Source: Candidatus Sulfuritelmatomonas gaucii (GTDB lineage: Bacteria; Acidobacteriota; Terriglobia; Terriglobales; Acidobacteriaceae). Taken from it: a DNA stretch of 64,000 bases. A program made the position numbers and the translations under genes. Location of the stretch: NCBI GenBank assembly GCA_900290245.1, contig OKRB01000078.1, positions 1 to 64,000 on the forward strand. Reading direction: 5' to 3'. Shown piece after piece: positions 25,911 to 35,276 of this stretch (its first letter is position 1; every line of letters begins with the position of its first letter). The notes beneath the pieces are model-generated. The model did not search any database and was not told the DNA's origin. It saw only the letters and a program-made list of their open reading frames with translations.

Positions 25911-27788
25911 TCACTTCTGCCTTAGATCAAGCACGCTGCGTACTTCGGCGTTGAAGAGCTCCTGCGCGCGCTTCACCAATGGATTTGCAAGCGCGGTCTC
26001 CTGGACGCTGCCGGCAGGAATCACGGGCGGTGTGACAACGGCTGCGGCGGTTCCCGTGCCGCCGAATACCATGAATCGCGGAGGCGCTCCTTGCCGCTGC
26101 AGTTCCTGCCGGATGATCTTCTCGGCAGCGGTATTCACGGTCAGGCTGAGCATCTTCTTTCCCATTCCCGGCACGGTGACGCGAACGCCCCCACCCTCGA
26201 AGGCCCACGCGCCCGAGCCGAGAAGATGTGCGGCGGAACTGTGGGCCGCCGTGGCCAGTGCTGTGACAATCGCTTCGCGCAGGTGTTCGATATTCGACCC
26301 GGCGGTTACGGTGGCAGCTGCGGGCTCGGGAACTTTGGCCAGCGCGCCCTCGGTAAGAGTCTCGGGTGATGCGAAGCCGACTGTGTGGGTGGCGACGGCG
26401 GGGAAGGGCGAAGGCTCCGGAACTGTTGCGTCTGCCAAAATCGCAGACGGAACGACGGGCGTCCTGTTGGGTTCGGGACGCCTTGCGGTTGATGCGGAGC
26501 TCCAACTGACCGCGTCGCGCGCGGAGGTGCTCGACGATGACGGATTCCCGCTGATGGGACGCGGTACGCTGACGCTTGAACTTGCGCGAGGAGTGTTGCT
26601 TGCGGGCGCGAGCCGCGAACCCGATCCGGTTGCCGCGCCGCTGAGCAACTCTTCAATGGGCAGCAGCCGCTGCGCGTGGATGAGTTTCAGCAGTCCAAGC
26701 TCCAGATGGAACCGCTGTTCCTGGCGGTAGTTCAAATCGTCAAAGGTGCGCAACACAATCTGCAGGTTGCGTGTCAGCTCCTCTTCGGTAAAAAGCAAAG
26801 CAGTGCGGGCTGACCGCGAGCGCTCATCGGCCGAGATCTGAAGAAGCTCGGTCTGCTCGCCGCCAAGTTTCGCCATGAGGGTGTTGCGCAGGTAACGAGC
26901 CAACTGGCGCGCCAGCGCGAGCGGACTGTGACCGGCATTCACCAACGTATTCGCCTGCTCCATCAGTTCCGCGCTTTGGCCGGCGGCCACAGACTCCATC
27001 AGCTTTTCGAAGACGGTATTCGGCACCGAGCCCATCAGCTCGCGAATTTGCTCGGCAGAGAGCTTTGGCCGGCCTGCCTCCACCGGTGCCGAGGCGATGG
27101 CCTGGTCCATGATGGAGAGCGCGTCGCGCATCGACCCGTCGCCGGCTTCGGCCAGCAGCGCCAGCGCGTCGTCTTCGGCAGTGATCTTTTCCTCGGCGGC
27201 GATCATCTTCAATTGCGTCCGGATGTCGTCAAACTTGACCGCGTGAAAGCTGAAATGCTGGCAGCGTGAACGGATGGTCTGCGGAATATTCTCGGGCTCG
27301 GTGGTCGCCATCATAAAGATGACGTGCGCCGGAGGTTCCTCGAGCGTTTTGAGCAGCGCATTGAAAGCCGCCTCGGTGATCTGGTGCGCCTCATCGAGGA
27401 TGTAAACCTTATACCGGTCGCGCGCTGGTGCGTAGCGCGCAGCATCGCGCAACTCGCGGATCTCGTCGATGCCGCGGTTAGTGGCCGCGTCGATTTCGAT
27501 CACGTCGACGGCATTGCCCTGGCGGATCTCAGTGCACGCCTCGCACACTCCGCAGGGTTCGGGAGTGGGCCGTTGTGCAGAGCCGATCTGGGTACGGCAG
27601 TTCAGCGCCATGGCAAGAATGCGCGCGATTGTGGTTTTGCCGATGCCGCGATGGCCGGAAAAGATGTAGCCGTGCGCGATCCTATTCTGTTCGAGCGCAT
27701 TGAGCAGGGTGCGCGTCACATGGTCCTGGCCGGCCACATCGGCAAAGCGCTGCGGGCGATATTTTCTGGCCAGAACCTGGTAGGACAT
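25911..27788 (-). CDS. dnaX: DNA polymerase III subunit gamma/tau
   Basis: 625 residues. The AAA+ clamp-loader ATPase has Walker A GHRGIGKTT (Lys51), a Cys-rich zinc module (CGVCEACTE), Walker B YILDEAHQIT and the SRC motif in IRSRCQHF. After about residue 380 comes a low-complexity Ser/Pro/Ala linker and a C-terminal tau-like domain. The start is the ATG at 27788 (MSYQVLARKYRPQRF). No obvious slippery A-tract for gamma production was seen. Confidence 0.96.
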   Translation of the reverse strand: MSYQVLARKYRPQRFADVAGQDHVTRTLLNALEQNRIAHGYIFSGHRGIGKTTIARILAMALNCRTQIGSAQRPTPEPCGVCEACTEIRQGNAVDVIEIDAATNRGIDEIRELRDAARYAPARDRYKVYILDEAHQITEAAFNALLKTLEEPPAHVIFMMATTEPENIPQTIRSRCQHFSFHAVKFDDIRTQLKMIAAEEKITAEDDALALLAEAGDGSMRDALSIMDQAIASAPVEAGRPKLSAEQIRELMGSVPNTVFEKLMESVAAGQSAELMEQANTLVNAGHSPLALARQLARYLRNTLMAKLGGEQTELLQISADERSRSARTALLFTEEELTRNLQIVLRTFDDLNYRQEQRFHLELGLLKLIHAQRLLPIEELLSGAATGSGSRLAPASNTPRASSSVSVPRPISGNPSSSSTSARDAVSWSSASTARRPEPNRTPVVPSAILADATVPEPSPFPAVATHTVGFASPETLTEGALAKVPEPAAATVTAGSNIEHLREAIVTALATAAHSSAAHLLGSGAWAFEGGGVRVTVPGMGKKMLSLTVNTAAEKIIRQELQRQGAPPRFMVFGGTGTAAAVVTPPVIPAGSVQETALANPLVKRAQELFNAEVRSVLDLRQK

Positions 27789-27884
27789 GCGAACTCGACT
27801 CCTGTGCGGCTGTTTGAAATCGAACAACCTAGAGGGATTCTATCGTTCCGGGGCAGGCGGCTGCCGAGTGGAAAAACGTGATGT

Positions 27885-27902
27885 ATGCAAAGCACTTTGC
27901 AT
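27885..27902. promoter_or_regulatory. 18-bp palindrome in the dnaX/TPR-gene divergent region
   Basis: ATGCAAAG-CA-CTTTGCAT, perfect 8-bp arms. It is about 100 bp upstream of dnaX and 190 bp upstream of the TPR gene. It has the form of a dimeric repressor site (PadR-like sites often read TGCAAAG/CTTTGCA), but the regulator is not in the window. Confidence 0.45.
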
Positions 27903-28090
27903 TGGCCGCTCCGATGGGGCCGCATCGTTTTGTGACAACCGAGCGACGGTTGGAGTCTAATAAGAGGAGGAAGGTGGGCTCGTTCCAGGAGCAGAATGAA
28001 TCGCCCCGTGGCTGTACAAGTTTGCAGTACGGAAGCGCGCGGTGGTTGCTCGATTGGAGTGAGTTTATTTTCGCGAAGAGGGACTTTCAA

Positions 28091-28882
28091 TTGAAACGGG
28101 GATTCGGCGCAGCGCTTGCTTTGGGTTGCCTGGTGGCGATGGCGCCAGCGCTGCGAGCGCAGACTTCAAATAGCAACAAGCCCGCGGGCGCGGGTCAAAA
28201 CAACGGTTCCGGCCAAAGCCAACCGGCCGCGAATTCGCAAAGCACGCCTGCGCAATCGCCTTCCCGCCCGCAGCAGCAGAACAATCAGAATCCGTTTCCG
28301 GAGGATACGAACTCAGTTCCGGTGATGCCGTCGAGAGACTCAGAGGGTTCGGTGCCGGTCCCGGACGATGAAGCCACGCACATTCCGATGCCTGCAGCAG
28401 ATTTCGATCCGGTGCGCAGCCCCGAAGAGGCTGGAAACGCTGCGGAGGCGGGCCAACAGAAGTACAGTTCAAGCCAGGCCGGAATGAGCGACTTGCTGCC
28501 GCCCGCCGACGACGACACGACACAGCCGGGGAAGAAGCATCGCAAGGACTCCGTGATTGAACCGGAGCACCACGAGAGTGCGCAGGAAGACGAAAACGTC
28601 GGCAACTACTATCTCGATAACAAGGATTTCAAGGGCGCGCTTTCGCGCTTCGAATCCGCACTGGTGCTGGACCCTGACAATCCAGATGTGTATTGGGGGC
28701 TCGCGGAGTGCCAGCGCCACCTGGGTAACTTTGCCGAGGCCCGCGCGAATTACCAGAAGGTGATGGAGTACGATCCTGGGAGTCGCCACGCGAAAGATGC
28801 GCGAAAGGCACTTGAGGATCCTGAGATTGCCAACGCGAAGCCGGATTCGTCCGCGCCGACCGCAGCGAAGCCGCAGCAATGA
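28091..28882 (+). CDS. Exported TPR-repeat protein
   Basis: 263 residues from a TTG start preceded by AGAGGGA. The N-terminus is a signal peptide (KRGFGAALALGCLVAMAPALRA, cleavage likely before QTSN). Next comes a long Gln/Ser/Pro/Asn-rich disordered stretch and an acidic region. About two TPR units follow at the C-terminus: YYLDNKDFKGALSRFESAL and DVYWGLAECQRHLGNFAEAR. The open frame extends upstream to 27878 but shows no export signal at that end. It is likely a periplasmic scaffold; no specific role can be assigned. Confidence 0.78.
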   Translation: MKRGFGAALALGCLVAMAPALRAQTSNSNKPAGAGQNNGSGQSQPAANSQSTPAQSPSRPQQQNNQNPFPEDTNSVPVMPSRDSEGSVPVPDDEATHIPMPAADFDPVRSPEEAGNAAEAGQQKYSSSQAGMSDLLPPADDDTTQPGKKHRKDSVIEPEHHESAQEDENVGNYYLDNKDFKGALSRFESALVLDPDNPDVYWGLAECQRHLGNFAEARANYQKVMEYDPGSRHAKDARKALEDPEIANAKPDSSAPTAAKPQQ

Positions 28883-28945
28883 AGCTCGCTTGCCCTGAGC
28901 GCGAGTGTTCGGATCTCGTGATTTCGTAATCAACTCATGACTTGC

Positions 28946-28985
28946 GCGGGCGTGGACGCCCGCACGACAGCCGGTCAGAGACCGG
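28946..28985. repeat. REP-like double hairpin downstream of the TPR gene
   Basis: Two adjacent perfect hairpins: GCGGGCG-TGGA-CGCCCGC at 28946-28963 and CCGGTC-AGA-GACCGG at 28971-28985. They lie between two converging genes. No T-run follows, so a repeated extragenic element or attenuator fits better than a simple terminator. Confidence 0.6.
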
Positions 28986-29019
28986 CGCTGCGCTTCGCGG
29001 CGACCTGTGAGCAGTGAGC

Positions 29020-29907
29020 TTAAAACCCTGCCCAGCGCAGATAGCCTGCGAGAATTTGCTGCCCCCACAAGCCGCTGATGATTCCGCCCAGGCAAAGAAA
29101 TGTGCCGAGAGGCAGCTTGGTGAGCGCCCAGACCTCGCCCTTTTTGCGTGATGACGGAACTGCCAGCACGGCGATCGCGGCCAGTGCGCCCAACACCACA
29201 CCCAGGGCGAAAGCGCACAGCGCACCGGGCAGGCCGAGCCACGCAGCCAGCAGCGCCATCAGTTTCGCGTCTCCCAGGCCGATGCCCTCGCGGTGGCGAA
29301 TCAGCTTATAGATCCAGCGGATGAGCAGGATAAGGCCGGCGGCAACCAGAATGCCTATCAGTGAAGCGATCGCGGCTTGGATATGTACGTCATTTCCAAT
29401 GTGGGCCGAAGCGAAAGTGCTTCCAAATGGGATCGGAATGATGCTGTAGACGAATCCGACCGCGACTCCAGGCCAAGTCAGCCAATCCGGCAGCCAAAGA
29501 TGCTCAGCGTCGAGAGCGGCGAGGGCCACTAGGAGCCAATAGAAAAACATATGACCGAATGCAGCGGCCAAACCTCTCAAGAATGCCTCAGCGGGGATTC
29601 CGGCGACAAAGTTCGATTCGAAAAACCGCCATCCGATCGAAGCCCAGAGCCCGCCCACTGCAAGCTCTACCAGCGGATATCGCCAGCCGATCTTCGCTTT
29701 GCAGCTCCGGCAGTGGCCGCGGAGCGCCAGCCAGCTTATGAGCGGGAGGTTTTCCCACCACGCCAGCGTCCGCCCGCAGCTTCGGCAATGCGAACGCGGA
29801 CGGGCGACGCTCTCGCCTGCGGGCCAGCGACTTACGCACACGTTCAGAAAACTGCCGAAGGCCAGCCCCAGAAGGCCGGCAAAGACGGTTCCCAGAATGC
29901 GGATCAT
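29020..29907 (-). CDS. pilD: Type IV prepilin peptidase / N-methyltransferase
   Basis: 295 residues, eight or so membrane spans. The N-terminal DiS_P domain carries the paired CxxC motifs (HCRSCGRTL and HCRSCKAK) that bind zinc. The catalytic aspartates appear in ALDAEHLWLPD and GLGDAKLMALL. This bifunctional protease cleaves and methylates type IV pilin and type II secretion pseudopilin leaders. No pilin or secretion genes are adjacent. Confidence 0.94.
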   Translation of the reverse strand: MIRILGTVFAGLLGLAFGSFLNVCVSRWPAGESVARPRSHCRSCGRTLAWWENLPLISWLALRGHCRSCKAKIGWRYPLVELAVGGLWASIGWRFFESNFVAGIPAEAFLRGLAAAFGHMFFYWLLVALAALDAEHLWLPDWLTWPGVAVGFVYSIIPIPFGSTFASAHIGNDVHIQAAIASLIGILVAAGLILLIRWIYKLIRHREGIGLGDAKLMALLAAWLGLPGALCAFALGVVLGALAAIAVLAVPSSRKKGEVWALTKLPLGTFLCLGGIISGLWGQQILAGYLRWAGF

Positions 29908-29969
29908 TCAGAGGATGAGTATACGGCTGTGAGACGGTCCCCAATCCCGCCACGCTAAACTGGAATTGC

Positions 29970-30926
29970 ATGGATCTTCCGCCCGTGAGCTCCAATGCAA
30001 AAGATTCGGCGCCGGTGAAGGTCACTGATCCGGCGCGCGCGGCAGCATTTTTTAAAGAGTCCGTGGCCATCATGGCTCGCCTGCGCGCCCCCGGCGGCTG
30101 CCCCTGGGACCGGGAACAATCTTTCGATTCCATCCGCAAGTACACGCTGGAAGAAGCCTACGAAGTGTTCGACGCGATTGAGCGCCGCGACTTTGCACAC
30201 TTGCCCGAGGAGCTCGGCGATCTGCTTCTGCAGGTGCTGTTTTACGCCGAGATGGCTGCCAATGAGGGCCACTTCACCATTGCCGATGTGATCGACGAGC
30301 TGAACCGCAAGCTGGTGCGGCGGCATCCGCACGTCTTCGGCGACGAGGCTTCGCGCGCGGCAGGAAATAAAGCACACGTGGACGCGAACGTTGAGGGCTC
30401 CGCAGCCGCCGTTCTGCGCAACTGGGAAGAGATCAAGGCAGCCGAGGCATTGCATGCAGCAGACGCGCCTTCGGCGCAAAGGCCCCCTGCCTCGCGGCTC
30501 GACAGCGTGTTGCGCGTGCTGCCCGCGCTGGCAGAGGCCGCGAAACTCGGCGGCAAAGCGCAGAAATCGGGCTTTGACTGGCCGAGCTGGCGCGAGCTGA
30601 TGCCGAAAGTCGCGGAAGAGACGGCGGAGCTCAAGGCCGAAGCTGAATCGGCTGACCCTGCGCGTGGGCAGGCAATCGAAGCTGAGCTGGGCGACCTGCT
30701 TTTCACCGTGGTCAACCTGGGCCGGCACCTGGGCGTGGATGCGGAGATGGCATTGCGCAACTGCAACCTGAGATTCCGGCAACGCTTCAGAGAGATGGAG
30801 CGGACGGCGACGCGCCCGCTCGAGGAACTTTCTTCGGCCGAGTTGGAAGCGCTTTGGGAGCATGCGAAGCGAAAGCTGGCAGCCGATGCCGCAGCGTCTC
30901 AAGCGCCAGAGCAGGCGCAGCCATGA
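29970..30926 (+). CDS. mazG: Nucleoside triphosphate pyrophosphohydrolase MazG
   Basis: 318 residues, longer than E. coli MazG (263). The first MazG domain has MARLRAPGGCPWDREQSF, the EExYE helix (LEEAYEVFDAI) and RRHPHVFGDE. The second has EETAELKAEAE and ELGDLLFTVVNLGRHLG. The extra length is an N-terminal extension, an Ala-rich linker between the domains and a C-terminal tail. It hydrolyses non-canonical or excess NTPs to NMP and PPi. It overlaps the next gene by four bases. Confidence 0.95.
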   Translation: MDLPPVSSNAKDSAPVKVTDPARAAAFFKESVAIMARLRAPGGCPWDREQSFDSIRKYTLEEAYEVFDAIERRDFAHLPEELGDLLLQVLFYAEMAANEGHFTIADVIDELNRKLVRRHPHVFGDEASRAAGNKAHVDANVEGSAAAVLRNWEEIKAAEALHAADAPSAQRPPASRLDSVLRVLPALAEAAKLGGKAQKSGFDWPSWRELMPKVAEETAELKAEAESADPARGQAIEAELGDLLFTVVNLGRHLGVDAEMALRNCNLRFRQRFREMERTATRPLEELSSAELEALWEHAKRKLAADAAASQAPEQAQP

Positions 30927-31750
30927 ACATTCAGGTCCGCGCCTGCAAAGGTCTTGACGAACTCGAGGCATGTGTCAAGATCCAGGTTGCTACCTGGGGC
31001 TACGACGAATCCGACGCAATTCCGCGCAAAACCTTTTTGTTGGCACAAAGAATTGGTGGGCAGGTACTCGGCGCCTTCGTGACCGGCTTCTCAAACGGTT
31101 TAGCAAGCGGGATCGCTGGAAGCCTCTGTGGTTTCGCCATGTCTTTGCCTGGGATCAAAACGATCGAAAGCCGACCCTACCCCTACCTCCACTCTCACAT
31201 GCTGGCCGTTCTGGAGTCGCACCGCAATCTCGGTCTTGGCACGCAACTCAAATGGGAGCAACGACGTGAAGCACTCTCCCGCGGCATAAGGCACATGGAG
31301 TGGACCTTCGATCCTCTGGAAATCAAAAACGCCTTTTTAAATATCCACAGGCTGGGAGCGATTGCCCGTGAGTATCGTGTGGATTTCTATGGTGTATCCT
31401 CTTCTCGACTGCAGGGTGGGCTTCCAACGGATCGATTGTTGGCAGAGTGGGAGCTGGATTCCCCGAGAGTGAAGGCCATTTGCGCTCAACGCCAGGCAGC
31501 CGCAACCAAGATTGAAGAACGGATTTGTGTTCCGGCCTCCATCGACCAGTGGAAGACCAATGAAGCAAGCAGAAGTCGGGCTCTCGCTGTGCAGATTGAG
31601 AATCGGCAGAGATTTCAAGAGGCATTTTCCCGCGGGCTGGCGGTTTTGGGCTTCTCACGGGACGCGGAAGGAAACGGAGTTTTTGAGCTTGGTTCCCTCG
31701 CCTCGCTGAAGCAGCAACTGTTCCAAGACGAGGATTTTTATGCAAATTGA
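30923..31750 (+). CDS. GNAT-family N-acyltransferase (COG3375 type)
   Basis: 275 residues beginning MNIQVRACKGLDELEACVKIQ. The acetyl/succinyl-CoA fold is seen in LHSHMLAVLESHRNLGLGTQLKWEQR (the R/Q-x-x-G-x-G/A loop) and WTFDPLEIKNAFLNIHRLGA. It overlaps mazG (ATGA) and runs 11 bp into the next gene, an OSBS/NSAR-like racemase. GNAT plus NSAR pairs are known to work in N-succinylation and racemisation of amino acids, so this may be the N-succinyl or N-acyltransferase. The acyl donor and amino acid are not known. Confidence 0.85.
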   Translation: MNIQVRACKGLDELEACVKIQVATWGYDESDAIPRKTFLLAQRIGGQVLGAFVTGFSNGLASGIAGSLCGFAMSLPGIKTIESRPYPYLHSHMLAVLESHRNLGLGTQLKWEQRREALSRGIRHMEWTFDPLEIKNAFLNIHRLGAIAREYRVDFYGVSSSRLQGGLPTDRLLAEWELDSPRVKAICAQRQAAATKIEERICVPASIDQWKTNEASRSRALAVQIENRQRFQEAFSRGLAVLGFSRDAEGNGVFELGSLASLKQQLFQDEDFYAN

Positions 31751-32864
31751 TGCAATCGTCCTGCGTGAGCTTCATATTCCACTGGTTCGCCCGTTTGAAA
31801 CCAGTTTTGGCGTCACCCGCAACCGAAGGATCGTGCTTGCCGAAGTCCACTCAGAAGGACTGACGGGCTGGGGCGAGTGCACAGCCGGCGAGCGCCCGAC
31901 ATTTTCGAGCGAATCCACCGACACGGCGTGGCAGGTGCTCATCAACGAGCTGGCGCCCATGCTGGCAGCCGAGTCGCCCGAGCATGGCGGCGAGTGCCCG
32001 AAGATCTTCCGCTCGGTGCGCGGCAACCCCATGGCGAGAGCTACGCTCGAAAACGCCATCTGGGATCTTGAAGCGCAGCGCGAAGGTGTGTCGTTGTCGC
32101 GCCTGCTCGGCGGGGTACGCGACACCATCCCCTGCGGCGTGTCGCTCGGCATTCAATCCTCGATCGCTGAATTGCTGTCGATTATCGAGCGCGAGCTGGC
32201 CACGGGCTACCAGCGCATCAAGCTCAAGTGCAAGCCGGGCTGGGACGTTGAGGTGTTTGAGCGCGTTCGCAACCGCTGGCCCAGTATCATGCTGAGCTGC
32301 GATGCCAACTCGGCCTACCGGCTCCGCGACGAGGATCACATCGTGTCATTCGACGCGTTCGATCTGCTCATGATTGAGCAGCCCCTGTGGCACGACGACT
32401 TCTACTTCCATTCCGTGCTGCAAAAACGGCTGGAGACGCCCATCTGCCTCGACGAATCGATTCACAACCGTCGCGATGCTTTAGCGGCGATCGAGATGGA
32501 GTCGTGCAAGATCATCAACATCAAGCTGGGGCGCGTGGGCGGATTCTCCGAGGCGATTGCAGTGCACAATGCGGCAATGGAGCGGGGGATTCCCGTGTGG
32601 TGCGGCGGCATGCTCGAGTCGGGCGTGGGCCGCTCGCACAACATCGCGCTTTCGACGCTTGAGGGCTTCAGCTTGCCTGGAGACGTCTCCGCCTCGGCCC
32701 GCTACTTTGCCGACGACATCATCGAGCCCCATGTGACGGTTTCGGCGCAAGGCGAGATTGCGATTCCAGACTCGCCGGGCCGCGGCTACGAGGTGCGCAC
32801 CGATCTGATCGAGAGGCTGACCGTGCGCAAGGAGACCATTCGCGCGATGGCGCTGGTGGCGTAG
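31740..32864 (+). CDS. menC: o-Succinylbenzoate synthase / N-acylamino acid racemase family enzyme
   Basis: 374-residue enolase-superfamily protein of the OSBS/NSAR group. Catalytic features are the KxK motif in RIKLKCKPGWD, metal ligands in LSCDANSAY, IEQPL and CLDESI, and the second general base Lys in INIKLGRVGG. No other menaquinone biosynthesis gene is in the window. The adjacent GNAT gene argues for N-succinylamino acid racemase activity, possibly with OSBS activity. The symbol menC is therefore the family name, not a proven role. Confidence 0.85.
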   Translation: MQIDAIVLRELHIPLVRPFETSFGVTRNRRIVLAEVHSEGLTGWGECTAGERPTFSSESTDTAWQVLINELAPMLAAESPEHGGECPKIFRSVRGNPMARATLENAIWDLEAQREGVSLSRLLGGVRDTIPCGVSLGIQSSIAELLSIIERELATGYQRIKLKCKPGWDVEVFERVRNRWPSIMLSCDANSAYRLRDEDHIVSFDAFDLLMIEQPLWHDDFYFHSVLQKRLETPICLDESIHNRRDALAAIEMESCKIINIKLGRVGGFSEAIAVHNAAMERGIPVWCGGMLESGVGRSHNIALSTLEGFSLPGDVSASARYFADDIIEPHVTVSAQGEIAIPDSPGRGYEVRTDLIERLTVRKETIRAMALVA

Positions 32865-33066
32865 GCCGCTTGAAGTCCTGAAACTTTCACGCCGCACGCA
32901 GAAAAGTGTCGTGCGGCGCGCTCAGCAAGACCAAACATACAATTTGTGGGACCAATGGCACGTTCGCGTGTCGAGCGGAACTCTTTTCGCCTGCCCCGCG
33001 TATCTAATTCCGGCCCATTTCTGTCTGCGGGCCGATTACAATTGGACAATTGAGGAGGCGAACGGA

Positions 33067-35148
33067 ATGAGTCGACTTGGCCGAATTGGAGTCCTGTTCT
33101 TTCTCGCCGGCGCGGCGCTTGCCGCGCAGGTGCAGATAACGCATGCGCAGAGCGAAGCGTCGAGCAACACGGAAAAGCCAGTCCCGCTGCTGCCCGCTCT
33201 CGACAAGCAGATCATGAATACCAACGCAGACCCATGCGTGAACTTCTGGCAGTACGCCTGCGGCAACTTCAGCAAGCTCTATCCGATTCCTCCTGATAAG
33301 TCAGGCTACGGATCGACGACGATTGTCTTCGATCACACGCAGGACGCGCTGCACGAACTACTGGAACAGGTCGCGGCGCCAAGCGCCCAGCACAACGCCA
33401 ATGAACAAAAGATCGGCGATTATTACGCGAGCTGCATGGATGAAAACGCAATTGAAGCGGAGGGGCTGAAGCCATTGCAGGCGGAACTCGATCGCATCGC
33501 CGCGCTCAAGGACAAGAACGAGTTGACTGACCTGCTGGCGCACTACCAGATGGTCAACGTGAATGCATTTTTCGGCTACGGCGAGCAGCAGGATTTCAAA
33601 GACGCGCAAAAGCAGATTGCGATTGTCGACCAGGCGGGGCTGGGGTTGCCGGAGCGGGATTATTACTTCAGGGCCGGCGACGCGGCAGAGAAAACGCGCA
33701 AGGAATATGTGGAGCACGTGGCAAACATGCTGCACCTGATGGGGGAACCGCAAGATAAAGCCACAGCGGACGCGCAAAAGGTGATGGCGCTGGAGACGGC
33801 GCTGGCCAAGGTCTCAATGGATGTCACTTCGCGACGCGATCCGAACAATATCTATCACCCGATGTCGACGGCAAAGCTGGCGCTGCTTATCCCGAAAATT
33901 GATTGGCACAAATTGTTCATCGATACCGGGGAACCGGGCATTGCGGATTTGAATGTGGGCAATCCAGACTTTTTCAAGGGACTGCAGGATGTCTTAACCA
34001 ATACCGATCTGGACACGATAAAGACCTATCTGCGGTGGCAATTGATCGACTCGATCCCCGAATATGCGCTGCCCAAGGCGATGAGCGAAGAGGATTTCAA
34101 TTTCAACAACCACGAGTTGAGCGGCCAGCCGCAGCAGAAGCCACGCTGGAAGCGATGCGTGGCAGCCACCGACGGCGCGCTCGGTGAGGCGCTTGGCCAA
34201 GTGTATGTTGCCGCAAACTTCCCAGCGGCAAGCAAGGCTTTTACGGTGCAGATGGTCCATGATATCGAAGGCGGAATGGGCGAGGAGATCAGCGACCAGG
34301 CGTGGATGAGCGCTGAAACCAAGCAGCGGGCAGATGCCAAGCTGCACATGGTGGCGGACAAAATCGGGTATCCGGATCACTGGCGCGACTACTCCAAGCT
34401 CGACGTGGTGCGCGGCGATGCCATCGGCAACGCATGGCGGGCTGCGGATTTTGAGAACAAGAGGGAACTCAACAAGATCGGCAAGCCCGTGGATCGCGGG
34501 GAGTGGGGAATGAGCCCGCCAACGGTAAATGCGTACTACAACCCGCTGATGAACGACATCAATTTTCCGGCGGGAATTCTGCAGGCGCCCCTGTATGATC
34601 CGCAGGGCACCGATGCGGAGAACTACGGGCATATCGGGTCGATTGTGGGACACGAGCTGACACACGGATTCGACGACCAGGGAAGCCAATTTGACGGCAA
34701 TGGCAACCTTTCGGACTGGTGGACGGCGGACGATCGCAAGAAGTTCGACGACATGACGGATTGCGAAGTGAAGGAATATGGGAACTTCACCGCTGTTGAC
34801 GACGTGAAGTTGAACGGGAAACTTACGCTGGGAGAGAATACGGCGGACAATGGCGGCCTGCGCATTGCTTACGACGCGTTTCTGGCAGACGCAAAGCGCA
34901 AAGGCATCGATCTGAATGCGAAGCAGGACGGATTTGCGCCCATACAGCAGTTTTTCCTGTCATTCGGCCAGAATTGGTGCGGAGTGTTGCGGCCTGAGCA
35001 GATGCGGTTGCAGGTGCAAACCGATCCGCATTCGCTGGACGAGTTCCGCGCCAACGGAGTGGTCGAGAATATGCCGGAGTTTGGGAAAGCATTCGGATGC
35101 AAAGTGGGCCAGCCGATGATGCCGGCGGATGCCTGCCACGTTTGGTGA
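33067..35148 (+). CDS. M13-family (neprilysin-like) exported metallopeptidase
   Basis: 693 residues from an ATG eight bases after AGGAGG. The N-terminal signal peptide ends near THAQS. The zinc site is HELTH at 529-533 with the downstream ligand Glu590 in GENTADNGG. The substrate-binding NAYY pattern appears in VNAYYNPL, and the C-terminus is the M13-typical CHVW. It is likely periplasmic or outer-membrane associated and cleaves small peptides. Its last 16 coding bases are repeated 89 bp downstream. Confidence 0.95.
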   Translation: MSRLGRIGVLFFLAGAALAAQVQITHAQSEASSNTEKPVPLLPALDKQIMNTNADPCVNFWQYACGNFSKLYPIPPDKSGYGSTTIVFDHTQDALHELLEQVAAPSAQHNANEQKIGDYYASCMDENAIEAEGLKPLQAELDRIAALKDKNELTDLLAHYQMVNVNAFFGYGEQQDFKDAQKQIAIVDQAGLGLPERDYYFRAGDAAEKTRKEYVEHVANMLHLMGEPQDKATADAQKVMALETALAKVSMDVTSRRDPNNIYHPMSTAKLALLIPKIDWHKLFIDTGEPGIADLNVGNPDFFKGLQDVLTNTDLDTIKTYLRWQLIDSIPEYALPKAMSEEDFNFNNHELSGQPQQKPRWKRCVAATDGALGEALGQVYVAANFPAASKAFTVQMVHDIEGGMGEEISDQAWMSAETKQRADAKLHMVADKIGYPDHWRDYSKLDVVRGDAIGNAWRAADFENKRELNKIGKPVDRGEWGMSPPTVNAYYNPLMNDINFPAGILQAPLYDPQGTDAENYGHIGSIVGHELTHGFDDQGSQFDGNGNLSDWWTADDRKKFDDMTDCEVKEYGNFTAVDDVKLNGKLTLGENTADNGGLRIAYDAFLADAKRKGIDLNAKQDGFAPIQQFFLSFGQNWCGVLRPEQMRLQVQTDPHSLDEFRANGVVENMPEFGKAFGCKVGQPMMPADACHVW

Positions 35149-35235
35149 GGACGAACACTTACACCCAAGACAAGCGCCCCTCAATCCCAGGTCTCAAAAG
35201 CGAGACCTGGGGCAACCCGGCCTGCCACGTTTGGT
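35131..35235. repeat. REP-like hairpin flanked by a 16-bp direct repeat of the M13 gene end
   Basis: GCCTGCCACGTTTGGT occurs at 35131-35146 (the last codons of the M13 gene) and again at 35220-35235. Between them is a perfect 10-bp hairpin, CCCAGGTCTC-AAAAGC-GAGACCTGGG, at 35186-35211. The second copy is followed by TAG, so it could be the original gene end. The arrangement suggests an 89-bp insertion with target duplication. Confidence 0.7.
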
Positions 35236-35276
35236 AGAGCGGGCACAATGCGCAGCTCGCTGGCGCGAGACTGGGC

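Noticed and set aside
25876-26730. Plus-strand 284-codon frame over dnaX
   Set aside because: A shadow of the Ser/Pro/Ala-rich linker of DnaX on the other strand; no domain and no ribosome site.
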